Origin: Dermacentor variabilis
Lineage: Eukaryota; Arthropoda; Arachnida; Ixodida; Ixodidae
Assembly (NCBI RefSeq): GCF_050947875.1
Contig: NC_134569.1
Location: forward strand, 34,744,277-34,808,276
Length of the DNA stretch: 64,000 nt
Direction of reading: 5' to 3'
Below the pieces are notes generated by a model. It was not told the origin of the DNA. It was given only the letters and a program-made list of their open reading frames with translations, and did not search any database. Made by a program: the position numbers and the translations under genes. Below are positions 24,757 to 37,797 of the stretch, one piece after another. Positions within the stretch are counted from its first letter, which is position 1. Each line of letters starts with the position of its first letter.

Positions 24757-25028
24757 TTTATTAAGCGTGACAACCTATATAAAGCAAGCGTTGGCGATTT
24801 GTCCCGACTGATAATACTCTCCATGTTTTACAGTCATTTTAGGGAATGAAACAGGCAAGGGAGAAACCCGCAAGTCCCGTAACTGCCTAACCTTTTCTGG
24901 ACACTTTGACTGTCCCGTGGTTCGACTACTCTCGTCAGCGAATTATTACGTCGACAAAAAGAGTCGCAAGCGTTTAGAGGTCATATAGTTACGTGTTTTG
25001 AAAAAGTACGCCAGAAATCGCCGAAAGC

Positions 25029-25280
25029 CTGCCGGGGTGGCTTAGCGGCTATGGTGTTGCGCTACTGAGTACGAGGTCGCGAGTGTGAAATCCCGGCCGC
25101 GGCTGCTGCACTTTGATGGGGGTGAAATGCAAAAAAAAAAAAAAAAACGCCCGTGCTCCGTGCATAGGGGGGTACGTTAAGGATCCCCTGGTGGTCAACA
25201 TTATTAATCCGGAGTCGCCCACTATGGCATGCCTCATAATCGAATTATGGTTTTGGCACGTAAAACCCCAGAATTCATTT
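25029..25280 (+). mobile_element. Ruka-like tRNA-derived SINE
   Basis: This copy opens with GCCGGGGTGGCTTAGCGGCT and has the GAGTACGAGGTCGCGAG block, a run of 17 A residues inside (25131-25147), TACGTTAAGGATCCCCTGG and the end block TGGTTTTGGCACGTAAAACC. The internal A run replaces the GAAAACACC segment of the 46871 copy. No target duplication is evident. Confidence 0.85.
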
Positions 25281-27544
25281 AATTCTTTTTCTAGCTTGGC
25301 AGTGCGCTCTGTCTCCCTGCATGGCGCCTTTCGCTGCCTGTAGTGCGGCCTTCAGCCGGTTTTCTTCTAGCTGGGCAGGGTCCGTAAGGACCAGTGCACA
25401 CTATGGCGTGGGGCGGTGTGGTGGGGTCGGCTGTTCCGTTGCAAACATGCACTACACCTATGTTAAGATTGTGTCTTGTATCATCTCCAACCAATCTACT
25501 TTGACGATTGCAATTTCATGCTTACATCTACCCTAGATTACGGGAGAGCCAGCAATTTGTAATTAACAGCACTCTCTTACGTAGGCACATTCGCGATTAG
25601 AAATCGCCACGGCGATTATCTCGTCGTGACTCCGGCTGTTGCCGCATCTTACGGGCGCCTGACGACGGTAAGTGTGCAAATAGTCTTGCCTGCGATTCAT
25701 TAGGTGAATGCGGGACACGGTTCACACTTTACCGCAGGTCGTGCCCGCATGTGCCCGCAGAAGTATTCCACCGCTCCATGTTTACCAAAGTAGGCAGCGT
25801 GCATCGCGATCGCTCTGTAGGCGATTCGTGCGCTTGTGGGGCGAAAGGAAAGGACAAATCCAGGTTATTGCCTCGCCCAGCGACCGCGCTGGTTGGTTAG
25901 ACACTTATGTGCATAACTAACTGACATATCTGTGGAGCGTTTTTGAGAGTAGCGAAGGGACCCGATGTTTGCACGTCGCAGCTTTTTCAACCAGCCTGGT
26001 TCTCCGTAGCCAGGCGATCAAAACTAGGCTTACTGAATGCATTTACCGTATATTACGAATGCATACGTAATTTCTGTGCATATGTGCTTGAGCATGCTTG
26101 TAAGTTTTTGCACGTACACCATCCGATGCCACCAATGCATTAATATGTAACTATCTCCTCTTAGATAAACTGTACATAACTTTCGTGTGTTTTTGTATAT
26201 TCAACATCATGTATGTATATCTGCCGATTTGTTCTATGCAACTGGGTTCGCGTTTTCAGTTCGTGTAAGTAGCTACGTATCGTATACAGTGCGTAGACTC
26301 GAACATTTCTGGGAACACGTGCGGCGCACACCGTCTGTACCAGCTGTTCATCGAAATATAAGATTAAAAAGAAAAACATGGGGCAAGATTCAAATATTAG
26401 ACCCACAGTGCTCGCTCGCCAGAGGCATGACTACTGGACACCGTAGGTCACGAAATCGTACCTTGCACCAAATCCTTAAGCTTTTTTTTTATTGTGCACT
26501 TTGCTTCGCGTTAGCTGGAATATATTATTTAGTGCGCAGCTACTAATATTGAGTCATCCTAGTGTCACTGCGTCGCCATCGTGGCTAGCAAGATTGCTAT
26601 TCTCATCTGGTGAAATATGTATTGTTTTACTAATCACAGCTAGCTTATTACTTCGCTAAAGGAAAAATAAAAGGTCAGTTTCGGCACAAGGGCGAAACAA
26701 TGAACGCGATAGAAACATGTTAGAATATTACACGAAGTGTAAGACTCGTAGCTGTGGTGGCAGTATGTATTAAAGTAATCATAAGGTAAGTAAAAATGAG
26801 CTTTTGTGCTAGGGGTCTTCTGTTTGAATTCTGCCATTGGACAATTTCATGTATGTTTATTAATTAAAGCCAACGTCTTCCTCAGCAACTGTACCACCAC
26901 TTTACCGTATCGCAAAAGCTCTTTCCTGGGCCGATCACGGAGGTAGTGCACAGCCGCGCTTATAAAATTACATCATTTTAAGCTTTAAGCTGTGTTATTG
27001 TTTCACACTTTTAATATTTAAGTCTGAGAAGACTTCAGATGAAAGGCATGCGCTGTCGGTGTTTTGTTTCATGACATTCGTTTGGGGGCTGCCATTTTAA
27101 AAATTGTGAGGAATTATTTTGTCAAGAATGTATGACCTGGTATGCGCAACTTTAGTGATAGATTGGTGTGGCAATACCACACATATTTACCGCGTTCCAT
27201 ATAGCATGGCGCGGAATATATCATACATATACCTAAAAAAATTCGGCAGAGACACTTGACTGATTGCGTGTGGACTTGACTGATTGCGCCACGGTAAGGG
27301 CAAATCAGAACGCGCTTGCTTGCCCGCGAGGAGTTTATAGCTCGACGGATCGCTCAGTGGCGTTGAAATGGACATTAATGCATTTTTTTTTATTTTATGC
27401 ACTCATTTTATACACTCGTGACGTGGCGCCATTGGCTGCGTCGTCACGTCCCCGATGATGCAAACACTACGCCGCACCTTTCGACGTTAGGCGTGCAATT
27501 ACGCACGCACTAGGTACACCTGTAGTCAACCAGAACCGTGGAGC
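25281..27544. other. Unassigned DNA, no gene seen
   Basis: No protein-like frame, element end or tRNA-like box is recognised. The longest frame (119 codons, plus strand at 26187) has no recognisable features apart from a short hydrophobic end. Confidence 0.4.
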
Positions 27545-27912
27545 CGCCGTGGCCGTAGAGCAGCCCTGGCACGGGGGAAGCGTGCTCGTCTCCGCACCCC
27601 TGAGGTCCGGGTTCGATTCCTACCCTCACCAAAATTTACCAAATTTTGTCTTCAAAGCCATTGTTTCACTTTGTTTACAGCAACCTCTCTGATAAATCTT
27701 TCGTCAATCCGAGCGTTTTTAACGCGTTTTATTCACTGCCATCGGCCTTTCTTTACTTCCATCGCTCGGCGGCGGCGTCGACGACGCCGGATCTCCGTGT
27801 AAGAGGGGAATATAATGCTTTCGCATTATTATACACGGAACCTCAAAGGGACGTCGGCAGCAAAAATTCACTCGGAGTATCTGCATAGTTGCTATCGCAT
27901 TAAAAAAAAAAA
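27545..27912 (+). mobile_element. Second tRNA-derived SINE family, ends in poly(A)
   Basis: The head (27545-27630) is tRNA-like with a perfect polymerase III B box, GGTTCGATTCC, at 27610-27620. An A-box-like TGGCCGTAGAGC lies about 55 bases before it. The body includes CAACCTCTCTGATAAATC and the GCGGCGGCGTCGACGACGCC block, and the element ends at a run of about 13 A. This differs from the Ruka-like copies. A fragment with a similar 3' body (GACGCCGACATC, then GACACGGGGCC) lies at 30690-30775. Confidence 0.7.
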
Positions 27913-30227
27913 AGCTAGAAGGGAAAGAAATGCAAAAGAGGTTGATCTAATGTAACAGAAAGGCGGCATAAGTACACTGCGCAGATTTGTTTCGAGAGAG
28001 AGAGAGAATCAAGGGAAGAAGGAAACCGAGGAAGTTATACTGTCAAGCTTACTAACCGAGACATGGGGAGGGTGAGAGGAAAAGAGAGAAGGAAGACAGC
28101 TTTATCGATCAATCACGCGCACCAGAGTAGGTGCATCACATCTTCAGCCAGGCCCTCAGTTATGCCGCCTTCACGTATACTGTAGTAGAGCTCATGTGGT
28201 GTTCTCTGATGAGTTGCGAGGGCAGAACAATTGCTTCGGAGACCTTTTGGTGAAGGGCATTATGCCGAAGGAGTCGTTTTATTATTTCTTTACCTTTCTA
28301 GTCATAACTTTGGCGGAGCGCCCCGGACATGCGATTACGCTCGAAAAAAAAGGGGGTGGAAAACAGCAAGAAATCACAATCGAATTGTTATATTGTCCAG
28401 TCCGTGATTTGGCCTCCTCGCCACGTGGCCACCGGCTGTCGTGAATTGTGGATTTTGCATCATTCGGAATAGCGCATAAAGCGCGTCCGTACCACCGCAA
28501 AATTTTCGGGATTATTTGTTCTTTTCCAATTCGTATCAGCCATGATGGTATAAACTTACAACCTCAGCGAGGCAGCGCTGCTGCATTTGCTAAAAGTTGC
28601 CCCTTGAGAAAATTCGCCTCGGCGGTCGCATACAGCGCTCCACTGGCGGGTGGTAAATTTGTTTAAAATGGGGCTGTGTGCTCTCTTTCTCTCCCTCTCG
28701 TTGCTTGTGACGCTAGTGCTGTATGTTGAACGACTGCCCATGAACTGGCTGGGAAGCGGCAGTTCATAGACTACAGTGCCGTTTTGCAGAGCCTTTCCGA
28801 CGCAGTATACCTTTTTAATGGCCGGAACACGAATAAGTATGCGTGGCTCTGCTGTCGAAAACACATGAGAGCAGCGGAGCTGGGGAACGCTAAGGCTTCA
28901 GAAAAAATCCAGGCCGTCTTCCTCTGTGGGGGGTTTCGGCTGGGATGGCGCGCCATTTGAGGCGCCCGCCGCAACAGAAGCGATTTGTTGAGACGTCATA
29001 TGCGTTGACGTCGTGTGCCAGACGATTCACCGACGCGACGCGGCGGCAACCGCGGTTCCTTAGCTCTGATGCATGCTAACTCCGACGCCGTGTACCTGGT
29101 AGCTTCTTGAAACCCGCCGAAGCGAGCGCGCAGGTTTTTATCGGATAACAATGACGTCACACCACATGTTTCCCCGCTGGGCCACTCCTTCATCCCCACT
29201 AAGCTCCACCCACACTCGCCACGTCGCTATGCTGCGCGATGGCATTTTATACTCTCCTTTTGCTCACTCGGCTCTCTCCCCCCCCAGGTCGGCGATGCTG
29301 CGGGCGCCAAGAGAAACCGAGCGAGCTTCTAACAGCTCCACTGTAAAAGGCGAGCGTCTGCTGTGTCTGTCATTTACAGCGTCAAACCGTTCGTACAACA
29401 AAATGTGGGCACAGGAAGACGCAATTACAAACGCCAAGTATGTTTTGCACTACATCGACAAGATCTTCTGAAACATAAAGCTCAATTAAGGTACAGTTCG
29501 GCGCTTGTATAATTTGCAAATGTCCCTGACATATATAGTGTGTCTTGGGCTGGTCTTCGTGTTCGAGGCTGTTGCGGCAATGAACGATAAAAAAAGAAGA
29601 TCACCACCGCTTACAGTCGGTGAAGATGGTACAACAGAGAAGCTGTGTTAGTTACACCAAGCGTTACACCATGCAAGTCAAACTTCGCAAGCAGTCTATA
29701 TTGTAAATCGTTTGTTTCACAATTCTTTCACCTCCTTTTCGCTTTTGCGTCCTTCGCGTGGTGAGCATGCTTTAGGAGTGCTTCTTTTTCAGTTTTTCCG
29801 GTGTATTTGTAATTTTTTTTTGCGCGTGAAGTTTGTGTTTGTGTTCTGTCGTACTTTTTTTTGCCTGCAAGTTGCTCCGCCCATAGTCTTCCCATAATTA
29901 TAACTGGGATGTAATGTGCGGGACCACTAATCCAAATCTTCGTATATTGGGCGCAAGGCCCACCACTGAAAATGTGGGCGCTGCAATCGTTTTTACGATT
30001 GTTTGGATTGGTTTGACGACTGACGTCTTTGGTGTTTGTTAATGAGGTTAAACACACGTTCAGCTGCGACGAGCATCCGCCCGGCATTGCCTCTGGCGAT
30101 TCTTCAAAATTAAATTTCTTCAATATTGAATCTGTCCATCCGGTAAGGCAATGAATGGATCATACCCCCGTAAACCTGCCTCCCCATTACGACGGCAGAA
30201 GTGAAATTCTGCGCTTGAATGACATGT
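27913..30227. other. Unassigned DNA, no gene seen
   Basis: Contains a short (GA)n at about 27995-28008 and CpG-rich patches at 28900-29100. No protein-like frame is found. No promoter or exon can be argued for. Confidence 0.4.
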
Positions 30228-30345
30228 GGCGACGGAGCCAGCTGTGAAAGAAGACGACGACGAATGCGGGAGCAGTGGCACGAGCGTATTCGCGCGGTAG
30301 CGCAGAGGGGCGCCAACGAGCCAGCTGTGGAAGAAGACGACGACT
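30228..30345 (+). repeat. Dispersed, diverged unit of the 82-bp minisatellite
   Basis: One full and one partial unit of the family amplified at 36488-37714, recognisable by GCCAGCTGTG, GACGACGACGAAT, GAGCAGTGGCACGAGCG and TTCGCGCGGT. The unit keeps a hairpin (30261-30268 with 30285-30292), including a compensated base pair. It may be close to the single-copy ancestor. Confidence 0.8.
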
Positions 30346-32623
30346 CTCAAGCCATTCCAAGAGTGGAACGCGATAGGTTTCAAAGATCCCTGATTGCTTG
30401 TCACGCTTCCCGGCAACCGCAGCTTTCTTGCGGATGCGCGGAGCCGAGCACGATGGAGTTGTTGCATGCAACCGAGCGGGCCGCACTGCTCGGAAATGGG
30501 GTTTGTGTTTGAGTTACCGCATAACAGAATTATGTTTTCTGGTATATTCAAATTAAACTCCGACGCTATCATGTCTGTAGGTTGTGTTTAAGTCGTATTT
30601 TACAATTTTGCTGACGTATTTTACTTTGAGGCATTCAATTAATTGAGTAACGAATCTGCGCCACGCGGAGGCCTGCGTGCACGGTTGTGGTTCGGAATGA
30701 TTTTTCGCCAAGCGACATCCGACGCCGACATCAGATATTTTACGACACGGGGCCCTAAACGGTCCCGCGTTAATACTCTGTACCAAGGTAGGAGGTTGAC
30801 GAGGCCACGCTTGACATCGTGGAAACGCAACCACGGGTAGCACGCGCACCGACGTAAACATGTGCGCGGTCGCTCCGACCGGACAGGAAGCGACGCTCGT
30901 ATGTGCCCACATGAGGAAGCAATCGGCGCTCTTGTCGACGGCGGAAACTTGGCCTCGTCTGGGGTTGGTTAGTGGCCAGTTGGGGTTCCTTCAGTTTGCA
31001 TCAAACGGGATAGGCGAGTTACTGACATTATTTTGGTTCCCCTGCAAACGCCTGTACAGAGAGAGCCAGTCGCATGACACACTGGAACAGCTGCGCTCAG
31101 AATAGTTCATGAGAATATGCGCACCTCTTTTGTGCTCTGCGGTGACGTATGTGCTAACGCCTGCGAGTACGGTGACGCGTTAGTCATTCCGAACAACTCA
31201 AAGGGCGCATCATCGCACGTTTCCAAATGAGGAATAAGCTGTGTGCTCGAACCTATGGCATATAAGTAGCCGTTTTCATGAAAGAGCAGTCAGGGAAAGA
31301 GCCATAAACAAAGTTGACGTGGATATCGAAGTTTCGCTCGTAAGAGCGATAAGAAGCAACAAAAATTAAGGCTGGAGCAGGTTCTGGAGAGCACTTCTAT
31401 GGTGTTGCGTCTTTCTTTCCTGTCGCCGCTCTGAGCGCTTTCACTAACTCCTAAGCAATCGCTGTAGTTAGCCGGCACTCGAACCGCGGAACTCGCGGCT
31501 CAAACGCCACTGCGTCCCGACCGAGTTGACGGAGGCGCACGCACATCGTTACTTATCGTAAGAAACAACAAAGATAAAAGACGAGGACAAGACGGAACGA
31601 AAAGTAACAACGAGAGCCGAAGGAAACAAACAGGAGTGAGCCCGCTACCACGCCGCTTACTCGCCTACTTGGCGCGATCGACCAAGGTCGCCTCGAGACA
31701 ACCACGCGCGCCAGCGCCCACTAGTCTGCGCACATTACCGGCGCCGCGACAGCGCCGGGACAAGCAAGGCTCGGGCCGACCGGCGATCGTAAACATAAAT
31801 CACGCGCTTGCGCGCGCGTGGTCACGCCTTGGGTCGGCGGAAATGGCAACAGCCCCTCTTCTCGCGGCCATTTTCATCGTTCTCCATCAAACCGCGCACC
31901 GACGGGCACTGTCTCGGCTGGTGTCCCGGCGCGAAACTGCCGGACCAAGCGGTGCGTAAGGGCAAGAAAGCATATCCCCCCCCCCTTCTCCCTGCGCGCC
32001 GCTCTTTCTCATAGCGGCACGCGGAAGCCGGATACCCGCCGAGAGCGTCAGGTGTTGGTGCAATAACCGGATTAATCTGTCTCCAAGTCGCTATTAATCC
32101 TTCTCCTTTCACGGTAGATTCACGTTTCCGCTTTTGCCCTCTCGACCGCACTCCCTCGTTTCTCCCTACGGTTTTCCAACAGCTTCTACTTTCTCTTTGC
32201 TTGCCGTCTTGCGGGTTACAGGTGGTTCGCGGAGCTAAGGACCGGATTATTCCTCTCCCCATTCCTTGGCCTTTCCCCGCGCCACACGTACCGCCACAAG
32301 GTGTGCTTTGCTTGCTGAGGCTTAGCCCTTTGGATCCGCCCCCTGCATCTGCACCCCACCTGCTTGTTCTTCTTTTCATTACTTCTGAGGTCATCTCCCC
32401 AACCCAGAGCCTCGGTTTTCCCCATTTGTTTTCGCACCCTGACTGATCTGCTTGCTTGCCGCTGGCTTGCCATGGTCGGAGGTGAAAGAGTAGCTGATAT
32501 GTTTGTTTTGCAGTCACCTTGAAGAGCAATCTGAGCTCCTCTTCTATGGAGCCATAGCTTCTAGCGAACTTGGTTTCCATTATTTGCAGCGTTGGCGGTG
32601 TTTGAAACAAGTTGAAGCTACTG
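30346..32623. other. Unassigned DNA, partly CpG-rich
   Basis: No coding exon is identified. 30690-30775 resembles the 3' body of the SINE at 27545. 31650-32000 is GC- and CpG-rich and could be promoter-proximal, but no start site or exon can be shown. The long minus frame at 31822-32670 is Arg/Lys/Gly-rich and reads as chance coding in GC-rich DNA. Confidence 0.4.
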
Positions 32624-32705
32624 CAAGAGAGAGAGAGAGAGATGAAGAGGAAACGCAGACATGTTAACAAGATATTAGTCTCCGGTTCGCTACCCTATGC
32701 TGGGG
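32624..32705 (-). mobile_element. 3' tail fragment of LINE-D family
   Basis: A (GA)n run is followed by about 70 bases matching the LINE-D 3' UTR near 45145-45215 (shared blocks: ATGTTAAC, AGTCT, GGTT, CTACC, TA, GCTGGGG). It represents a heavily 5'-truncated insertion. Confidence 0.55.
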
Positions 32706-34962
32706 TTGGGAAGAATTCCTGACAAACCTGCTGCTTGAGTTTCACTGTCGAACACAGCTGCCAGCCCCTTTCCCTGTTAGTGGCTTCTGTTTACCAGCAG
32801 TTTTCCGACTACACGCATTTGTAGAGGGAATTTAATAAAAGTAAGCATTACACATGTCTACTCTTCTAATGGAATCACCTTGGCATCTGCTAATTCATTG
32901 GGGCTAATAAGTGCTTATAGTTGAAAGTACCCTCCACAATGGAGCCGAGCATTTGCAGCAACTGCGATAAGGCATCAGTGTACTTGGCGCTAGGGCTCAG
33001 CAATAGCCGTCATTGCTCCTCTAACGAACGACTTTGTACGTGCACACAAGCAGCAGCGATGATGAGGATGCGAGAGCCAGAGCGCTGTACTAATAAGACG
33101 TGTCGTGAATGAACGCGTTTTATTTGCTTGGTGAAATAAAAGATAATAAATAATGGCACAGGCAAGTAGCTATGGTAAACCATAGCTAATCGGCGTGAGA
33201 TATATACACTTAGTAATCGCAAAAATGGTGCCATGAATCACAGTTAAATTTCTTCGTCAATAATGTAATATTCCATATAAAACAAATATAAATAAAGATT
33301 AAATAAAATGTCAGCATTAGTGATCAGAGAAAAATGTACATAAAGCTATACAGCTTACATCGTGTAAGCACTCAGCACCACACAAAAAGAACACATATTT
33401 TTCTTTCTCTCACTCCTTCTTTTCCTTTCTTTACTTTCATCCCTAACCACCTCACCTGGAGTAGCTTGCCAACTTGTCGCTAGTCTATCTTCTCCCGATA
33501 CCAATAAACCTTTCTTTCTTTCATCGACAGAATTTAGAGCAGTTGTCAAACGATATCAGTTGTTTACATAAGTGACAATAAATTGGTCCGGTTGGCTAGA
33601 AATAGTATCACAGTGATGTATATCTGCCCTCCATATAAACGTATGCGTGAATCCCTTACAGCATGTATATTACGGCTACTTCAAGATAAAGCATTGTTTC
33701 TACGGTGAAAATGGGCTTCATTTAATTATGCTGACGTAAGGGCGTCAAAGAGCAGTGGATAGTTGATTTGTGCATTGAGTGTACCATACGGCACATATGT
33801 GTGTGGTTATGAACTAGTGGACATGCAGATAGCATCTTACGACATACACGTGAGCAAAGGAGACGGACTTCTGAGTACCGCCTTGCTGCAGGTTTTTGTA
33901 TTTAAAAAAATTATTAAGAATAAAACAAAAAATGGGGCACATATCTGTAGCGCTAGACACCACAGTGAGGATGTTTTGTGCCTTCCTTTTAACCATCGTT
34001 CTCTTCCCAGCAGACCTTCAGAAATTAACTATGAAATTATAAAATCATCGTGGTTTTGTTATCTCCAGAGCACTATAGGCAAATTTATTTTTATTTCTTC
34101 CCGTGGATAGGGCCAACAAAATTTCCAGACAAGCACATTTTACTAGTGAGCATTTATCATGCCTTCGTCTTCTTATTTGTTAAAATGTAACAACTTATGC
34201 TTCCCAAGTACAAGTTGTCAGGAATATGAAGTTTTTTTTTTTTCCATTAAGATATACAGTAAGAACAGTTGGCACACCGAAACAAGGCTTTCGATGCGTC
34301 ATGCGTCATTTGTCATCTCACTGCTCCTTCTCTACTTCTAGACGCTCGGGCGTTTTCTGTAAGAGTGCGCGCTTCGCTTGTTTCGAGAACACGCATGAAT
34401 AGGGCTCGCAGTTCATTTCCTAAGTCACTGCCCTTTCATTTAGAGCACTTAAAGAGCCCCGCCACGCTTCCCTGTCCTCCTTGCGATATACGCGGAGAGA
34501 TCGATGAGCGCATGCATGCGCCAGCAGAATGTAGTCATTCTGGCAGATAGTCGAAAGGAGCCACCGCTCAAGCGAGAGCGAACTGAACGACTGAATTGCC
34601 GATAACCCTACGGCGTGTTGTCGGCCGCACGCACCGACTCCCCCGACGGGAACGGGCAGCAGCTTTTCTATCGTCCTGTTTTCCACATTCTTGTTCTTTT
34701 ACTTGGCTTGTGCTCTCCGTCGACAAGACGTCGCTCGCATAGCCGCCAACCGCGAGTTGGACCGACGCATGCACTAGCCGTGCGAAGTTTCCAATATGGC
34801 CCCCGTTACGCGCAGCTCCTATATACCAGTGCCCAGTCAATACAAATATTCCCCACCGTCTTGGGACGCCCTCGTCCTCTCCGTTTCGCATCGTTGTGTT
34901 CTTGTTGTTCAACCCATCGTTGCTCTCGTTTCTTTCTGTTTGCTCATTTTATTTATTTTGGA
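32706..34962. other. Unassigned DNA, no gene seen
   Basis: No element or exon is recognised. Several short T runs occur, and the end of the block is moderately GC-rich. Confidence 0.4.
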
Positions 34963-34989
34963 CCCCCCCCCCCCCCCCCCCCCCCCCCC
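34963..34989. repeat. Poly(C) tract of 27
   Basis: Uninterrupted C run. Length in an assembly is uncertain for such tracts. Confidence 0.95.
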
Positions 34990-35518
34990 ATTGCTTTTCT
35001 TTCTCGTGCGGGCTGCGGGATGGCACCCTCGAGTCTAGAAGCGGTATATGGACTGACGCCGCAGCGCATTGGCTTTGTTCGTCACTACAGGCGCTCTCTT
35101 CGAGAGGACCGGGACGGAAGAGGGGCGATCTGACGGAGACGTCGAAGAAGTCTTGCCTCCCTCATGGCTCTTTCTCTCTTTCGCGTCCTGCTCCCCTCTA
35201 GTTTCTGCAGTGAGCAGTGGCGACGAACGTGGAAAGGGAGCCGGGGGAGCAACGGAAGGCCCGGCATCGTTTGGCAAATGATTCCTGGCACGCATCGGCG
35301 GACCTCTATAGATAAGTCGGTCGCGTGGCTTTTTTTTTTTAAAAAGAAGCCGGGGCCCCCGCTGACGTTGTCGAAGAAGAGCTGTGAGTCGTCTCTGCGC
35401 GCTCCCCGGATCCGACTAGTGTGACGGGAGAGGGGTGCGAGACGCTCCGCCGCGGGGAGAATGTGAAGAAGAATAAGATGATCGTCTGCCATCGAATGCG
35501 TCAAGAAGGCTCCTGCAC

Positions 35519-35520
<2 letters not shown>

Positions 35521-35614
<94 letters not shown>
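35521..35614. repeat. (AT)n microsatellite
   Basis: About 46 uninterrupted AT dinucleotides. The YIYIYI frame on the minus strand is an artefact. Confidence 0.98.
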
Positions 35615-35615
<1 letters not shown>

Positions 35616-36303
35616 CACTCCTCCATACTCCTTCATTTTTCGCTAGCCATTTCTTCTTTCGTAGGTTAAATACGGACCCTTTTTAACTTCTACCCTGTTC
35701 ATATATCACTCCGAGAGGCACATTGCTCCGTGAAGCTTCTTCTTCCTTTTTTTTTACCTGTTGTTTTTACCGCAAGTCAGGAATGCGCTGTATGGAAAGG
35801 GAAGAGGAGGGACAAGCCGCAGGTCGGGAAGACGTGGCGCCGTCCAAAGGGCGTTAATGCGTCTCCACACTTACTCTTCGTTGTTTGTTTGTTTCGCGCA
35901 TGTCCTTAAATATAGCTAGGTCTTTGGCAGCGACTCTGTAGCTACGGCTACATGAGCAGACCTTCGCTTCCACTGTTTCTGGCGTAAATGATGTGATCCT
36001 CTACTTCGCGTATTTCAAGGGCTCAACCTCCGCTACTATATGTAGTATGTCTACATCTTGTTTATATATATGTATATTTGCTGTAGGCGCTAGCCATCGG
36101 GAGCACTTTTCAATGCTGTTTCACAGCCCTGCTTGTACGTGCCATTACACCGACGGAATCGAAGCAAAAGTAAAATAGATGTTAGTCTGCGAAATTTGAA
36201 AACGTCCCCTTTACTGGCGATGCTTGCGTCGTGCTAATGGAGATCATTTATGTGACATGAGTGGTAATGTGATGAATATGAGCACACTTGGAAAAAAAGT
36301 GTC
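35615..36303. other. Unassigned DNA, no gene seen
   Basis: AT-leaning sequence with no recognisable element or frame. Confidence 0.4.
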
Positions 36304-36375
36304 TGGTGATTACGATACTCCCTAATAGGAAATTTGAACAGTGTTAAATACGTGCTTTCATCTAGCGACATATTG
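36304..36375 (-). repeat. Fragment of dispersed repeat family R
   Basis: About 72 bases match the complement of 50470-50545, sharing GATTACGATACTCCCTAAT, TACGTG and TTTCAT. It lies just left of the minisatellite array. Confidence 0.6.
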
Positions 36376-36487
36376 ATTCAAGGAATTTGAGACCACAATC
36401 ACCACACCGATTGGCAGTGGGCCAGAGTGCCGCCAACGCCTTCGCAGACAGAGAAGTATGGGAACGCTGGCATAATGAGCAGCATCG

Positions 36488-37714
36488 GAGCCAACTGTGG
36501 AAGAATACGACGAAGAACGCGCGAGCAGTGGCACGAGCGCGTTCGCGCGGTTACGAATAGGGGCGGCGACGATCCAGCTGTGGAAGAGTATAAGGACGAA
36601 CGCTCGAGCAGTGGCACGAGCACGTTCATGCGGTTACCCCTATGGACGGCTATGATCCAGCTGTGGAAGAATACGACGACGAACGCGCGATCAGTGGCAC
36701 GAGCGCGCCCATGCGGTTACCCTTAGGGATGGCGATGATCCAGCTGTGGAAGAGTATGAGGACGAACGCGCGAGCAGTGGCACGAGCGCGTTCGCGCGGT
36801 TACGCCTAGGGACGGCGCGATCCAGCTGTGGAAGAGTATGAGGACGAACGCGCGAGCAGTGGCGCGAGCGCGTTCGCGCGGTTACGCCTAGGGACGGCGC
36901 GATCCAGCTGGGGAAGAGTATGAGGACGAAAGCGCGAGCAGTGGCACGAGCACGTTCATGCGGTTACCCCTATGGACCGTGATGATTCAGCTGTGGAAGA
37001 ATACGACGACGAACGCGCGATCAGTGGCACGAGCGCGTCCATGCGGTTACCCTTAGGGATGGCGATGATCCAGCTGTGGAAGAATACGACGAAGAAGGCG
37101 CGATCAGTGGCACGAGTGCGTTCGCGCGGTTACGACTAGGGACGGCGACGATCCAGCTGTGGAAGAGTATGAGGACGAACGCGCGAGCAGTGGCACGAGC
37201 GCGTTCGCGCGGTTACGCCTAGGGACGGCGCGATCCAGCTGTGGAAGAGTATGAGGACGAACGCGCGAGCAGTGGCACGAGCACGTTCATGCGGTTACCC
37301 CTATGGACGGCGATGATCCAGCTGTGGAAGAATACGACGACGAACGCGTGATCGGTGGCACGAGCGCGTCCATGCGGTTACCCTTAGGGATGGCGACGAT
37401 CCAGCTGTGGAAGAATACGACGAAGAAGGTGCGATCAGTGGCACGAGCGCGTTCGCGCGGTTACGACTAGGGACGGCCACGATCCAGCTGTGGAAGAGTA
37501 TGAGGACGAACGCGCGAGCAGTGCACGAGCGCGTTCACGCGGTTACGCCTAGGGACGGCGCGATCCAACTGCGGAAGAATATGAAGACGAACGCGCGAGC
37601 TGTGGCACGAGATAGACGGCGACGATCCAGCTGTGGAAGAATATGACGATGAACGTGCGAGCAGTCACACCAGCGCGTTCGCGCGGTTGCGCCGTGGGAC
37701 GCCGACGCTCAACC
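36488..37714 (+). repeat. Minisatellite array of 82-83 bp units with higher-order structure
   Basis: About fifteen head-to-tail units begin at 36488, 36571, 36654, 36737, 36819, 36901, 36984, 37067, 37150, 37232, 37315, 37398, 37481, 37562 and 37623. Three sequence types recur: A (GTTCGCGCGGTTACG), B (ACGTTCATGCGGTTACC) and C (the CATGCGGTTACCCTTAGGG type). From 36571 they follow the order B-C-A-A three times, giving a higher-order period of 330-331 bases. Unit 14 has an internal deletion. The period is not a multiple of three, and frames through it change protein sequence each unit, so it does not code for a repeat protein. Confidence 0.95.
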
Positions 37715-37797
37715 CAGGCATGGACGCCAAATAACTGTACTCTAAAAAATGGCCAGGCTTAGCTTGGTTAAGCCAAGAATGCGCTGCATATTGCGCG

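Noticed and set aside
31650..32000. CpG-island promoter of a host gene
   Set aside because: CpG-rich, but no TATA/initiator, exon or splice site could be linked to it.
31822..32670. 282-codon frame on the minus strand
   Set aside because: Lies in GC-rich DNA and is Arg/Gly/Lys-rich throughout. It includes a (GA)n tract and part of a LINE tail, so it is not a plausible gene.
36399..37646. Possible repeat protein encoded by the minisatellite
   Set aside because: The unit length (82-83) is not a multiple of three, so each unit is read in a different frame, and stops interrupt all frames.
36488..37714. CRISPR array
   Set aside because: Units are contiguous without unique spacers, and the DNA is eukaryotic.
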